Positions 52,037 to 61,244 are shown, numbered from the stretch's first letter. The stretch is DNA of 64,000 nt from Flavobacteriales bacterium UBA7468 (GCA_002478565.1 DLPC01000015.1:43972-107971), one strand, 5' to 3'. The notes: generated by a model from the sequence alone, not told the origin. A program made the numbers and translations.

Positions 52037-53160
52037 GTTGAAAGAACTTGATGATAAAAAGCCGCTAATTTCTTTTCTTCGGCAGTCCAATTGTAGGTAC
52101 TTTGAACCATTTTTCTGCCATTTTCACCCATTTGTGAGGCAATATCTGGGTTGGCTGCTAAGTATTGGATCGCTGTGGCAATTTCAAGGGCATTTTCTGG
52201 ATTGACACAGATCCCGCAATGATTGTCTTCGATGAGTGCTTTCCATAATGGAAAATTAGAACCTATCACGGGCAAACCAGCAGACATATATTCAAATATC
52301 TTGTTGGGTTGTGCATTGACATGATTGGGTAAAGGAAGAAATGTAACGATTCCTGCAAGGGCCTTTTGTTTCAGCTCTATTGAGGTTTTCCGATCGATGA
52401 AGCCTAGTTCTTGTACATTTTTCCAACCCTTGCTTTGCTGTAAAGTCGTTTTGAATTCAGATTCAATTTTTCCCGCTAGAGCCAATTTTACTTCACTTGT
52501 TTCGAAGGCATCCACCAAGGTTAAAAGCCCTCTTGAGGGCCATATTCCGCCGATGTAACAGACGTAATTCTCTTTGGCATGCGTTGGTGCTTCTATAATT
52601 TCAATTTCGGTAGAAAGCGGATAGTTATTGATGTCAATAGTGTTGGCATTGATTTTTTCAAAGCGAGCTGCAATAAACGGGGTCGCTGTTATAATACCAT
52701 TCATTCTTTTGGCGAAAAAATTTTCTACGCGTTCAATGATGACAGAAAATAGTTGCTTGAATGGCAAACTTGAATTTCCTATAAATTGCCTCGGGAGATC
52801 TTCATGAGCATCATAAATAACTTTTTTACCCTTCCTCCGGAGCTTTAAAGAGCTTCGTAAAAGTTCGGGATCGTGCAAGTGGTAACAAACGCCATCAAGC
52901 TCTAAAGCTTTTTGATAGACCTGATTAACGGTCCGGTACATTCTTTGAAACTTGGATGATCCTCGAGGGCCTGAGCTATGAATGTGTACCCCATTCTCAA
53001 TACGAGGCTCTACACCCGCCAGTACAAGATGGATTTCGTAATCGGTAAAAGTGGCAGCAAGAGATTGGCATTCTTTCAAAAAAATACGGACATCATGGTC
53101 ATGATGTGCGCTACTTAGGTGAATGATTTTTGGTTTGGAAGATAGTCCGGGATTTGTCAT
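52033..53160 (-). CDS. Glycosyltransferase (GT-B fold, family 4-like)
   Basis: 375 aa from ATG at 53160. The N-terminal half begins KIIHLSSAHHDHDVRIFLKE, with YDAHEDLPRQFIGNSSL near residue 115. The C-terminal half has the GT4-type donor region YVCYIGGIWPSRGLLTLVDAF, KIFEYMSAGLPVIGSNFPLW (with the E-x7-E-like glutamate) and QSTYNWTAEEKKLAAFY. It lies at the 5' end of this minus-strand group, which diverges from the acyltransferase group. Donor and acceptor sugars are unknown. Confidence 0.9.
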   Translation of the reverse strand: MTNPGLSSKPKIIHLSSAHHDHDVRIFLKECQSLAATFTDYEIHLVLAGVEPRIENGVHIHSSGPRGSSKFQRMYRTVNQVYQKALELDGVCYHLHDPELLRSSLKLRRKGKKVIYDAHEDLPRQFIGNSSLPFKQLFSVIIERVENFFAKRMNGIITATPFIAARFEKINANTIDINNYPLSTEIEIIEAPTHAKENYVCYIGGIWPSRGLLTLVDAFETSEVKLALAGKIESEFKTTLQQSKGWKNVQELGFIDRKTSIELKQKALAGIVTFLPLPNHVNAQPNKIFEYMSAGLPVIGSNFPLWKALIEDNHCGICVNPENALEIATAIQYLAANPDIASQMGENGRKMVQSTYNWTAEEKKLAAFYHQVLST

Positions 53161-53179
53161 TTTGAATAGCGCTGCTGAG

Positions 53180-53187
53180 CAAAAATA
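53180..53187 (-). promoter_or_regulatory. -7 promoter element TATTTTTG for the minus-strand polysaccharide genes
   Basis: Exact TAnnTTTG match 19 nt before the ATG at 53160. On the plus strand a near-match TATCTTCG (53210-53217) precedes the divergent acyltransferase. No clear -33 elements. Confidence 0.4.
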
Positions 53188-53233
53188 CTCAATATATGCT
53201 TGTTTTTGATATCTTCGCTTGCAATCGAATGAC

Positions 53234-53812
53234 ATGCAACAAAAAAACGGTATTCTTCACAAAGTTTTAAGGCGCTTTTTCTTTGCATTTCGCCCTGCTA
53301 TGAATCAGCGCATTTTTGACAATAATGGAAAACAGATTGCGCACACGCGAATTTCGAACACCACGTTCATCGACCACCCACAAAATTTTGTAGTGGGCGA
53401 GAACGTTTTTATTGGACATTATAACTTTATTGAGGCAAGTCACGGAATTACCATAGAAGAAGGTTGTCAGCTCACCACATTCATCAACATGACGACTCAT
53501 TCGAGCCATATGGCCATACGCATCTATGGCAAACATTATCATCAACCCAATCATGAAGTTTATGAACGTGGCTCAATTCACATTGGGAAATATACATTTG
53601 TTGGCCCTCATTCCACAATTATGCCGAAAACAACTGTTGGTAAGGGGTGTCTAATTACGGCATATAGTTACCTCAAAGGAGATTACCCCGATTTTTCCAT
53701 CATTAGCGGAAACCCAGCAAAAGTGATTGGAGACACCAGAAAATTGGACGAACGTCAGCTCAGACAACACCCAGAACTTAGCGCTTATTATGAAGAGTGG
53801 GCAAACGATTAA
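53234..53812 (+). CDS. Hexapeptide-repeat (left-handed beta-helix) acyltransferase
   Basis: 192 aa from ATG at 53234. The region ~50-165 has the imperfect I/V/L-G-x-x-x-x hexapeptides of a left-handed beta helix (FVVGENVFIGHYNFIEA, GITIEEGCQL, IHIGKYTFVGPHSTIMPKT, VGKGCLITA) and the end signature ISGNPAKVIGDTR. It is likely an O-acetyltransferase decorating the surface polysaccharide; the catalytic histidine is probably in the HSSHMAIRI loop. It overlaps the next gene by 23 bp. Confidence 0.9.
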   Translation: MQQKNGILHKVLRRFFFAFRPAMNQRIFDNNGKQIAHTRISNTTFIDHPQNFVVGENVFIGHYNFIEASHGITIEEGCQLTTFINMTTHSSHMAIRIYGKHYHQPNHEVYERGSIHIGKYTFVGPHSTIMPKTTVGKGCLITAYSYLKGDYPDFSIISGNPAKVIGDTRKLDERQLRQHPELSAYYEEWAND

Positions 53813-55010
53813 TTCCCCAACCATTTTAGGTGTTATTTTGCTTTTTGCTGCGCTTTGTTTGCCATCAGTAGCAATCTCTGTAAATTTTCCATCAATCCAT
53901 TGGGTTGATATTTTTTTGCCTTTGATTGTGCTGCTTTGTTATTTGAATTGGTCTAAAATTCAATTTTCGAAATATCACTTGCTGCCTTTTGCGATGGCTT
54001 GTTATGTCGGCTTGACCATCCTCGTTCAAGCGCATTCAACCTCAATTTCAGATTATTTTGAAATTTACAAGTGGCTCAAGTTCGGGTTGCTGCTGTTATT
54101 TCTTGGTTTAATAGATTTTAGCCAATTGCAAAAATACTTACCCTATTTATTTTTACTTCTCGTTGTAATTAATCTATTACACTTTTATAATTTTCCTGGC
54201 ATCAATCAACTCTTAGAGGAGCAATATAATGGAGGTTTACAAATTCAATTTTTTGGCAAGAATTCGCTTGGAGAGCCAGCAGTGAAGCGCATGGTTGGTA
54301 CGATGGGAAATCCTAATATCAACGCACTTCTTTTTACTTTTTTCAGCATCATATTTTTACCCATCCGTTTCAATATGAAACAATTTGGGCTCTTCTTGAT
54401 GGCATTGACAATGGTTTTTTTGTGCCAATCAAGAACGTCTATTGTCGTTATCCTCGTCTTATTGATTTATTTAGCCATTTTCCATTTGCAATTATGGACG
54501 CGCAGGCAATGGCTAACCATTATTGGAGGGCTCGCATTGACATATTTATTGGCCTTGATGCTTGCTACTTCATTTTTTCAGTATTCAGCGTATAGTTCAA
54601 GTTTGTTGGATGGTACTGCATTATATAGCGGTTCCGTTAGAGGTCGTTTTGAAACCTGGGCCTTGCTTGGCCAACAAATTTTGGAATACCCTATTTTTGG
54701 CCATGGCCCGTACAAACAATATTTTTATGCCAACCGACTTTATGCAGAAAATGAATACATCCTCATGGCATGGCGTTATGGCTTAATAGGCTTGTTGTTA
54801 TATATCTTACTTTATTTGTTTCCATTCGTTGAAATGGTCCGTTCAAAAAACTCAAATTTTATTCCTTTCGTTTTGGTCATTTTACTGATGCTCACAAGTG
54901 CCCTCACCAATAACCCTTTCACAGAGCGCAATATTGAGTTATTATTTTGTCTAGCTTTGGCTTGGGCTTTTAAATCTATTCAGGCAGCTCATGCAAAGAA
55001 AGGCGAGTAA
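53790..55010 (+). CDS. O-antigen ligase/polymerase-like membrane protein (second of two)
   Basis: 406 aa from the ATG at 53790, which overlaps the acyltransferase end. A multi-helix inner-membrane protein with the Wzy_C-like pattern: MGNPNINALLFTF near residue 170, FLCQSRTSIVVILVL, a periplasmic loop with RGRFETWALLGQQIL and IFGHGPYKQYF, and NEYILMAWRYGLIGLLL. It is distinct from the O-antigen ligase-like gene on the other strand; one may be the polymerase and the other the ligase (inference). The next glycosyltransferase overlaps it by 20 bp. Confidence 0.85.
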   Translation: MKSGQTINSPTILGVILLFAALCLPSVAISVNFPSIHWVDIFLPLIVLLCYLNWSKIQFSKYHLLPFAMACYVGLTILVQAHSTSISDYFEIYKWLKFGLLLLFLGLIDFSQLQKYLPYLFLLLVVINLLHFYNFPGINQLLEEQYNGGLQIQFFGKNSLGEPAVKRMVGTMGNPNINALLFTFFSIIFLPIRFNMKQFGLFLMALTMVFLCQSRTSIVVILVLLIYLAIFHLQLWTRRQWLTIIGGLALTYLLALMLATSFFQYSAYSSSLLDGTALYSGSVRGRFETWALLGQQILEYPIFGHGPYKQYFYANRLYAENEYILMAWRYGLIGLLLYILLYLFPFVEMVRSKNSNFIPFVLVILLMLTSALTNNPFTERNIELLFCLALAWAFKSIQAAHAKKGE

Positions 55011-56070
55011 AAAATTATTACTGATTGGCAGTAGCAAAGGAAATGCGCATTTGCTCAATTTTAAAGCGCTCATAGCGCCGTATTTTGATGAAATCTTGAT
55101 CGTTTCGGGTCATCAGATTGAAGGTCATCAAGCCATCCAACTAGATTTTAGCTTGAAGCACCCTTTGCGCATCTTTAAAAATGTTGCCGCACTGAGAAGG
55201 GTAATATTTGACTTTAATCCTGATGTCATTCATGTGCATCAAGCCAATTCTTACGGCTTCATAACTACACTTGCAAACAGGCAAGCTAAACCACTTGTGC
55301 TCACTGCATGGGGAAGCGATGTATTGCTGTTGCCAAAGAAAAATTGGTTCTACAAATCGATGGTGAGATTTGTGTTAAAGCGTGCTCAAAAAATAACAGC
55401 CGATGCACAATTGATGGCTGAGGCAATTATGGAATTGGCACCAAAGCGAGCAGTTCTTGTGGCTAATTTCGGCGTAGACTTCATGATACCAACTGTTCCG
55501 ATAGAAAAACAGCAGCTCATTTATTCAAACCGCATGCATGAGCCACTTTATCGGATCAATGAGGTCATTTTGCAAAGTGCAGACTTTCTGAAGGCCAACC
55601 CATCATGGAAATTGATTCTTGCCGCAAATGGTTCCCAAACCGAAGCATTGAAACAGCTTGCAGCGGAGCATTTGCCCGTTGGGTCTTTTGAATTTGTAGG
55701 ATTTCTAAAACCTGAAGACAACAGAAATTATTACGCGAAGGCAAAGGTTTATATTTCGATTCCTGTATCTGATGGTACTGCAATTAGTCTTTTAGAGGCA
55801 ATGGCTTTTGGCTGCATTCCGCTGGTATCTGATTTGCCAGCCAATAAAGAATGGATCCATTCTGGAACTAATGGCATAATCTGCTCATCAAACTTAAGTG
55901 CGGATATTGAAAAGGGACTTCAATTAGATGCCGAGTTAGTTGCTAATGCAAACAGAAAACTCATTGAAGCAAATGCAACAAAGGCTGTCAATCGAGAACG
56001 CTTTTTTAAGCTCTATGACCAACTTTTAGATCTGCCTGCTTCGCGTAAAAATAAAGCAAGCCTATCGTAA
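54991..56070 (+). CDS. Glycosyltransferase family 4
   Basis: 359 aa GT-B enzyme. The acceptor half has IEGHQAIQLDFSLKHPLRIFK and VIHVHQANSYGFITTLA, with TAWGSDVLLLPKKNW. The donor half has LYRINEVILQSADFLKANPSW, FVGFLKPEDNRNYYAKAKVY and the GT4 signature SDGTAISLLEAMAFGCIPLVSDLPAN. It closes a three-gene plus-strand run (acyltransferase, polymerase-like, GT4). Its last 65 bp overlap, in antisense, the 3' end of the flippase gene. Confidence 0.92.
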   Translation: MQRKASKKLLLIGSSKGNAHLLNFKALIAPYFDEILIVSGHQIEGHQAIQLDFSLKHPLRIFKNVAALRRVIFDFNPDVIHVHQANSYGFITTLANRQAKPLVLTAWGSDVLLLPKKNWFYKSMVRFVLKRAQKITADAQLMAEAIMELAPKRAVLVANFGVDFMIPTVPIEKQQLIYSNRMHEPLYRINEVILQSADFLKANPSWKLILAANGSQTEALKQLAAEHLPVGSFEFVGFLKPEDNRNYYAKAKVYISIPVSDGTAISLLEAMAFGCIPLVSDLPANKEWIHSGTNGIICSSNLSADIEKGLQLDAELVANANRKLIEANATKAVNRERFFKLYDQLLDLPASRKNKASLS

Positions 56071-57307
56071 CGAGCAACCACAAAGCTTGGGTATACGAAA
56101 CAATCTGTAAGCTCAATAAAAAGACAGTATCTGAATTCCCATAGGCCCAATGCAATACCCAATAAGGCAGCACTTGTATCAGAGAACTACCAATTCCTAG
56201 CAGAAAAAACACATTTTGTTTTTTCAAAATCATAGGAAGCGCAGCAATAGGGGTAAGAATGAAATTTACCATGAGCCAAACAGACATTGTTTCAGAGTAG
56301 GAGCCAGCAATTTGCCAATTGGCACCAAATACAAAGCTGAAAATTTCGGTACCGTAGAAATAGAGGATGCCAAAAGGAATCAGGGATAAAAGCGTCAACC
56401 CCAACAACATTTTCCTGATTAAAGGTACAATTGCCTTTTGTTGATTGTAAAGCTCAGAGGCACGATTGTAAAATATTTGACCAAGCGATACCCCAATTAA
56501 AGTCAATGGAAGTCTGAGCATGGTGTAAGAGTGGTTATATGAACCATAAATGACATCAGAGTAGAATCCGAAAATAAAGGTGGCAATCAGCATTTCACGG
56601 GCGTTATCTACGAACACATGCGGCAAACTTACGATCGGAAAGTCTTTATGCTCGCGCATGAGGGCTGTAGTTTTCTTTTTTGATATATAGTGTTTGAAAC
56701 GTTGGTGAATTTTTTTGAAGTCGAAAAGAAATTCTAAAGAGGAGGCAAAGTAGCCCAAGAAAGTTGCTAGAATAAGGCCAAGCGTTTGCATGTTAAAAAA
56801 TGCGAAAATCCATTTGAGCAAGTTTGAAAGACTCGAGTTGATGATTTTTTGGCGAGAAATCATACCGTACTGGCCCAATCGAACAGACCAGTTTGTTCCG
56901 ATATTGATGATGACTATACAGGCTGATCCGATTATGGTGAGTAAGAAAAACCACCAAGAAAAGGGCACCCCAATACCAGCGTTTAACACGAAAATCAAAA
57001 CAAGTGCGCTCACAGCCAAAACAACGAACGAAATGCGGTAGGCGAGTCGATACAATAAATACGAATGTTCATCTTGTTTGGGCAATGGTAAGGCTGCTTC
57101 ATAACGCAAGGTTGCTACTGCTGAAATAAAACCTGTGAGCCGCATGTAAAAACCGAGTTCGCCCATTTGCCCTGGTGTGTACAAACGCGTTAGGAGTGGG
57201 GCAAAAAGCAAGGCAATGAGTTGGGATATCACCGTTCCGGACATTAATATGACCAAAGAACTTAAAAACTTCGTTTTGAAAGCATTGCCTTTGAATAGGG
57301 ACCTCAT
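56006..57307 (-). CDS. Polysaccharide flippase (Wzx/RfbX-like, MATE/MVF superfamily)
   Basis: 433 aa from ATG at 57307 (a TTG nine bases upstream is less likely). About 12-14 hydrophobic segments; the N-terminal FLSSLVILMSGTVISQLIALLFAPLLTRLYTPGQMGELGFY-type opening is typical of Wzx proteins (shown here in part as LLTRLYTPGQMGELG). It moves lipid-linked glycan units across the inner membrane. With the glycosyltransferases and two ligase/polymerase-like proteins it completes a Wzx/Wzy-type pathway. Its 3' end overlaps the convergent GT4 by 65 bp. Confidence 0.9.
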   Translation of the reverse strand: MRSLFKGNAFKTKFLSSLVILMSGTVISQLIALLFAPLLTRLYTPGQMGELGFYMRLTGFISAVATLRYEAALPLPKQDEHSYLLYRLAYRISFVVLAVSALVLIFVLNAGIGVPFSWWFFLLTIIGSACIVIINIGTNWSVRLGQYGMISRQKIINSSLSNLLKWIFAFFNMQTLGLILATFLGYFASSLEFLFDFKKIHQRFKHYISKKKTTALMREHKDFPIVSLPHVFVDNAREMLIATFIFGFYSDVIYGSYNHSYTMLRLPLTLIGVSLGQIFYNRASELYNQQKAIVPLIRKMLLGLTLLSLIPFGILYFYGTEIFSFVFGANWQIAGSYSETMSVWLMVNFILTPIAALPMILKKQNVFFLLGIGSSLIQVLPYWVLHWAYGNSDTVFLLSLQIVSYTQALWLLVTIGLLYFYAKQADLKVGHRA

Positions 57308-57364
57308 TGCTAACAAAGATACAAGGATTCCTGTGTTTTTTTAGTGTAGTTGCAAGAGGTGCCT

Positions 57365-57372
57365 TATATTTG
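57365..57372 (+). promoter_or_regulatory. -7 promoter element TATATTTG for the 3-hydroxyacyl-CoA dehydrogenase gene
   Basis: Exact TAnnTTTG match 16 nt before the ATG at 57389. A TTG lies 12 nt upstream, too close for a standard -33 element. Confidence 0.48.
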
Positions 57373-57388
57373 TCCAAATTTCAAAAAC

Positions 57389-58279
57389 ATGAAAAACGTA
57401 GCAGTAATCGGAGCAGGAACAATGGGTAATGGTATCGCACATGTCTTTGCGCAATTTGGATATCAAGTAAATCTCATCGATGTCTCTGAAGCCGCGCTTG
57501 AGCGTGCGCTCGTCACTATCGGAAAAAACCTCGATCGTCAGGTGGCCAAAGGTGGCATTACAGAAGCCGATAAAACCCAAACGCTCAACAATCTTCGTAC
57601 TTACTCTGTTATGGCTGAAGGTGTGAAGGGTGTAGATTTAGTTGTAGAGGCAGCTACCGAAAATATCGATTTGAAATTAAAAATCTTCAAAGAATTAGAC
57701 TCGCTTACCTCCCCAGAGGTTATTCTTGCAACCAACACTTCCTCAATCTCAATCACGAAAATTGCTTCTGTAACTACCCGACCTGAAAAAGTCATCGGGA
57801 TGCACTTTATGAATCCAGTTCCAGTGATGAAATTAGTGGAAATCATTCGTGGATACTCAACCAGCGATGAAGTGACACAGATCATAATGGAAACATCTAG
57901 AAGTCTTTCCAAAGTTCCAGTAGAGGTCAATGACTACCCTGGTTTTGTTGCCAATCGTATTTTAATGCCGATGATCAATGAAGCAATTTACACCTTGTTT
58001 GAGGGCGTTGCCGGCGTTGAGGAGATTGATACTGTGATGAAATTAGGAATGGCTCATCCGATGGGCCCACTTCAATTAGCAGATTTCATTGGTCTTGACG
58101 TGTGTTTGGCCATACTTGAAGTACTCCATGACGGTTTTGGGAATCCAAAATATGCTCCGTGTCCGTTGTTGGTGAATATGGTGACAGCTGGTAAAAAAGG
58201 CGTTAAGAGTGGAGAAGGTTTCTATTCTTGGACCCACGGCACCAAAGACCTGGTAGTCGCTTCGAATTTCAAGAAATAA
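57389..58279 (+). CDS. 3-hydroxybutyryl-CoA dehydrogenase
   Basis: 296 aa. Oxidises or forms 3-hydroxyacyl-CoA with NAD(P)(H) in fatty acid or butyrate metabolism. Rossmann motif GAGTMGNGIAH at residues 8-18; DLVVEAATENIDLK near 80; catalytic histidine in GMHFMNPVPVMKLVEII near 140; glutamate and asparagine follow in VNDYPGFVANRILMPMINEA. The C-terminal dimer domain has MGPLQLADFIGLDVCLAILE. ATG at 57389 fits the family start; the open frame extends 13 codons upstream through the promoter element. It is monocistronic. Confidence 0.94.
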   Translation: MKNVAVIGAGTMGNGIAHVFAQFGYQVNLIDVSEAALERALVTIGKNLDRQVAKGGITEADKTQTLNNLRTYSVMAEGVKGVDLVVEAATENIDLKLKIFKELDSLTSPEVILATNTSSISITKIASVTTRPEKVIGMHFMNPVPVMKLVEIIRGYSTSDEVTQIIMETSRSLSKVPVEVNDYPGFVANRILMPMINEAIYTLFEGVAGVEEIDTVMKLGMAHPMGPLQLADFIGLDVCLAILEVLHDGFGNPKYAPCPLLVNMVTAGKKGVKSGEGFYSWTHGTKDLVVASNFKK

Positions 58280-58320
58280 GAATAAAATATCGTATTGAAA
58301 TTTCTTTTACAAAGCTCCTT

Positions 58321-58767
58321 TTATGAAGAGGGCAGAAATTCTTTTTGAAATTTCTCGAGTACAATTCGGTCAATTGGAAAAGTAAGATCCGAGGTATCAA
58401 GCTCACTGAGCGCTATCCAACGTTGCTTCTCTTGTTCTTCAAAAAATGGGATCTCATAGGGCTCTATTGAAAAGGGCACTGCTTTTTTCTGGATGGAAAC
58501 ACAGTAATAAAAGGCAACCAAATTACTGTTGTCAAAAGCAGAAATTTGATGAAAATCGTTAAAATAAAAGAATGTCATATGGCCTACAGTTAAGCCAAGT
58601 TCTTCTAATAATTCTCGTTTCAAAGCAGCTTCAATTCCTTCAGCATCTTCTACGCCACCACCAGGGAATTTAGTAAAAAATTGACCGTAACGATATTCGT
58701 CCGAAACAAGAATTTCGTTGAATTCGTTAGTGATTAAGGCGTAAACTCGGAGGTTAAAACGAGCCAA
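58321..58767 (-). CDS. Nudix hydrolase
   Basis: 148 aa. A full Nudix box G-x5-E-x7-REUxEExGU is present around residues 37-60 (GGVEDAEGIEAALKREL and LEELGL). It follows the enolase gene directly: its start codon is TTG at 58767, immediately after the enolase stop, so translation is probably coupled. Nudix enzymes cut nucleoside diphosphates linked to other groups; the substrate here is unknown. The N-terminal NLRVYALITNEFNEILVSDEY fits the family. Confidence 0.9.
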   Translation of the reverse strand: MARFNLRVYALITNEFNEILVSDEYRYGQFFTKFPGGGVEDAEGIEAALKRELLEELGLTVGHMTFFYFNDFHQISAFDNSNLVAFYYCVSIQKKAVPFSIEPYEIPFFEEQEKQRWIALSELDTSDLTFPIDRIVLEKFQKEFLPSS

Positions 58768-60054
58768 TTATCGGATATACTTGAAATTCTTTCCAGGGTA
58801 TACTGCGGCATCCTCTAATTCTTCTTCGATGCGAAGCAGTTGGTTGTATTTTGCCATGCGATCAGAACGAGATGCAGACCCCGTTTTTATTTGGCCACAA
58901 TTTAAGGCTACAGCTAAATCGGCAATCGTGTTGTCTTCAGTTTCACCGCTTCGGTGACTCATGACTGAAGTATAGCCATTACGCGTTGCTAAATTAACAG
59001 CTTCTATAGTTTCAGTAAGTGTACCAATTTGGTTGACTTTGACAAGAATTGAATTGGCGATTCCTTTAGAAATACCTTGTTGTAATCTTTTGGTGTTGGT
59101 CACAAAGAGATCATCACCAACTAATTGTACCTTTGAACCAAGTTTTTCTGTGGCTAATTTCCAGCCATCCCAATCGTCTTCAGCCAAACCATCTTCAATC
59201 GAGATGATCGGAAAACGTTCACACCAGTCTTGCCAAAAGGCAACCATCTCAGCAGAGCTGCGACGCTCACCAGTAGAAGCGAATACGTATTGACCAGAAG
59301 CGGCATCATAAAACTCTGAGGAAGCTGCATCTAGGGCAATATACATATCTACACCTGGTTTGAATCCGGCTTTTTCAATAGCTTCGATGACAACTTGAAT
59401 AGCCTCTTCGTTTGATCCTAGGCTTGGGGCAAAGCCACCCTCGTCGCCTACATTTGTTGACATTCCTTTTGATTTCAATACGGCCTTGAGATGGTGAAAT
59501 ACTTCTGTGCCCCAACGCAAACCTTCAGAGAAACTTTGAGCGCCGAAAGGCATGACCATAAATTCTTGAATATCGATGAGGTTGTCAGCGTGTGAACCTC
59601 CGTTTAGGATATTCATCATTGGGACTGGCATGGTTACAGCACCAACTCCACCAATATATTGATATAAACTGAGTCCGGCTTCTTGAGCAGCTGCTTTAGC
59701 AACAGCTAGGGATGTTCCCAAAATGGCGTTGGCGCCTAAATTGGATTTGTTTTCTGTGCCGTCGAGTTCGAGAAGTAGGTAGTCAATTTTTTTCTGTTCG
59801 AAAACATCCATGCCTACAAGCGCTTCTTCAATAATAGTATTCACGTGTTGAACGGCTTTCAATACCCCTTTACCCATGTAGAATGCTTTGTCGTTGTCGC
59901 GAAGCTCCACAGCTTCATGAATACCTGTAGATGCACCAGATGGTACTGCTGCGCGCCCGAGAATACCGTTTTCGGTTATGACATCTACTTCTATGGTTGG
60001 GTTCCCGCGAGAATCTAAAATTTGACGGGCAAAAATGGAGGCAATTAAACTCAT
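58768..60054 (-). CDS. eno: Enolase
   Basis: Converts 2-phosphoglycerate to phosphoenolpyruvate. 428 aa, normal length. Motifs: ARQILDSRGNPTIEVDV, AVPSGASTGIHEA, NILNGGSHADN, the metal aspartate region ALDAASSEFYD, SIEDGLAEDDWDGW, LVKVNQIGTLTET and VMSHRSGETEDNTIADL with GQIKTGSASRSDRMAKYNQL. It lies between carA (2 bp upstream) and the Nudix gene on the same strand. Confidence 0.98.
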   Translation of the reverse strand: MSLIASIFARQILDSRGNPTIEVDVITENGILGRAAVPSGASTGIHEAVELRDNDKAFYMGKGVLKAVQHVNTIIEEALVGMDVFEQKKIDYLLLELDGTENKSNLGANAILGTSLAVAKAAAQEAGLSLYQYIGGVGAVTMPVPMMNILNGGSHADNLIDIQEFMVMPFGAQSFSEGLRWGTEVFHHLKAVLKSKGMSTNVGDEGGFAPSLGSNEEAIQVVIEAIEKAGFKPGVDMYIALDAASSEFYDAASGQYVFASTGERRSSAEMVAFWQDWCERFPIISIEDGLAEDDWDGWKLATEKLGSKVQLVGDDLFVTNTKRLQQGISKGIANSILVKVNQIGTLTETIEAVNLATRNGYTSVMSHRSGETEDNTIADLAVALNCGQIKTGSASRSDRMAKYNQLLRIEEELEDAAVYPGKNFKYIR

Positions 60055-60056
60055 GT

Positions 60057-61160
60057 TTAGGCTTTAAATTGGTTCATATTTTGGATAAAATCATCGAAAA
60101 GGTAGCGAGAATCGTGTGGTCCTGCAGATGCTTCTGGATGGTATTGTACCGAAAATACAGGTTTATTAATTAAACGAATACCAGCAATGGTTTTGTCATT
60201 GAGGTGAATATGTGTGACTTCAATTTGTTCATTGGCTGCTACAGAATCTTTGGAAATAACAAAGCCGTGATTTTGTGATGTAATTTCTCCTTTTCCTGTT
60301 TTTAAATTGAGAATAGGGTGGTTGATACCTCTGTGACCATTGAACATTTTTTCGGTACGAAGACCTTGGCTAATTCCTAGAATTTGATGCCCTAAACAAA
60401 TTCCAAAAACTGGTCTGCCATCTGCTACGATAGAGCGAACTAGTTCTATGCTTTGGTGCATCACAGAAGGGTCACCTGGGCCATTCGAGAGCATGTATCC
60501 GTCTGGTTCAAAGGCATCGAGTTCAGCTTTGGTGGCGTGCATAGGAAATACTTTTACGTGACAACCTCGTTCTACTAAACAACGAACAATATTCTTCTTG
60601 ACGCCAAAATCGATCAAAGCAACCTTTAATTGAGGTGTTTCAGGGCAAACTTCATAGGCCTCTTGAGTAGTGACACGAGATGAAAGCTCAAGCCCATCCA
60701 TGGACGGGACTTCTTTGAGTTTCAATTTGAGTTGCTCAACGTCAAGAATTTCAGAAGATATAATGGCGTTCATGGCGCCTTTATTACGAATATGACGAAC
60801 GAGTGCGCGTGTATCGATGTCAGTGATACCTACGGTTTGATTGAGCTCCATTAAATTCTGTAGTGAGTCAGAAGCAGCTGCTCTAGAAAAACCATTGGAG
60901 AATTTTTTAGTGATAAGGCCCGCTATTTTGATAGAATCGGACTCAATTTCGTTGGCATGAACACCATAATTTCCAATGTGGGCGGTGGTCATGATGAGGA
61001 TTTGACCGAGGTAGGAGGGATCAGTAAAAACTTCTTGGTATCCGGTCATACCGGTATTAAAAGCAATTTCACCTCCTGTTGTTCCTATTTTACCAATGGC
61101 GATTCCTTTAAATAAAGTTCCGTCTTCTAGAAGTAAGTAGGCTGGTTGATTTTGCTGCAT
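60057..61160 (-). CDS. carA: Carbamoyl-phosphate synthase small (glutaminase) subunit
   Basis: Hydrolyses glutamine to supply ammonia for carbamoyl phosphate, feeding arginine and pyrimidine synthesis. 367 aa. N-terminal domain: FKGIAIGKIGTTGGEIAFNT, MTGYQEVFTDPSYLGQI. Class I amidotransferase triad: nucleophile Cys in FGICLGHQIL, and His/Glu in QYHPEASAGPHDSRYLF. The large subunit carB is not in the window. It starts the carA-eno-Nudix group, separated from rplQ by a terminator. Confidence 0.97.
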   Translation of the reverse strand: MQQNQPAYLLLEDGTLFKGIAIGKIGTTGGEIAFNTGMTGYQEVFTDPSYLGQILIMTTAHIGNYGVHANEIESDSIKIAGLITKKFSNGFSRAAASDSLQNLMELNQTVGITDIDTRALVRHIRNKGAMNAIISSEILDVEQLKLKLKEVPSMDGLELSSRVTTQEAYEVCPETPQLKVALIDFGVKKNIVRCLVERGCHVKVFPMHATKAELDAFEPDGYMLSNGPGDPSVMHQSIELVRSIVADGRPVFGICLGHQILGISQGLRTEKMFNGHRGINHPILNLKTGKGEITSQNHGFVISKDSVAANEQIEVTHIHLNDKTIAGIRLINKPVFSVQYHPEASAGPHDSRYLFDDFIQNMNQFKA

Positions 61161-61174
61161 CGATTAATTTTCTC

Positions 61175-61182
61175 CAAAATTA
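61175..61182 (-). promoter_or_regulatory. -7 promoter element TAATTTTG for carA
   Basis: Exact TAnnTTTG match 14 nt upstream of the carA ATG at 61160. It lies between carA and the alpha-operon terminator and gives carA-eno-Nudix its own promoter. Confidence 0.48.
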
Positions 61183-61215
61183 CGGACTTTGCTAAAAATG
61201 GAAACCTTTAAAACC

Positions 61216-61244
61216 AAAAAAGGCGGACAAAGTCCGCCTTTTTT
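61216..61244 (-). terminator. Terminator of the ribosomal alpha operon (after rplQ)
   Basis: Perfect stem GGCGGAC-AAA-GTCCGCC with six A on one side and six T on the other. It ends the minus-strand rpsM-rpsK-rpsD-rpoA-rplQ transcript 18 nt after the rplQ stop. Confidence 0.92.

Noticed and set aside
53727..53789. Longer N-terminus for the second polymerase-like protein
   Set aside because: The extra 21 codons are polar, overlap the acyltransferase gene by 86 bp and precede a normal hydrophobic start at 53790.
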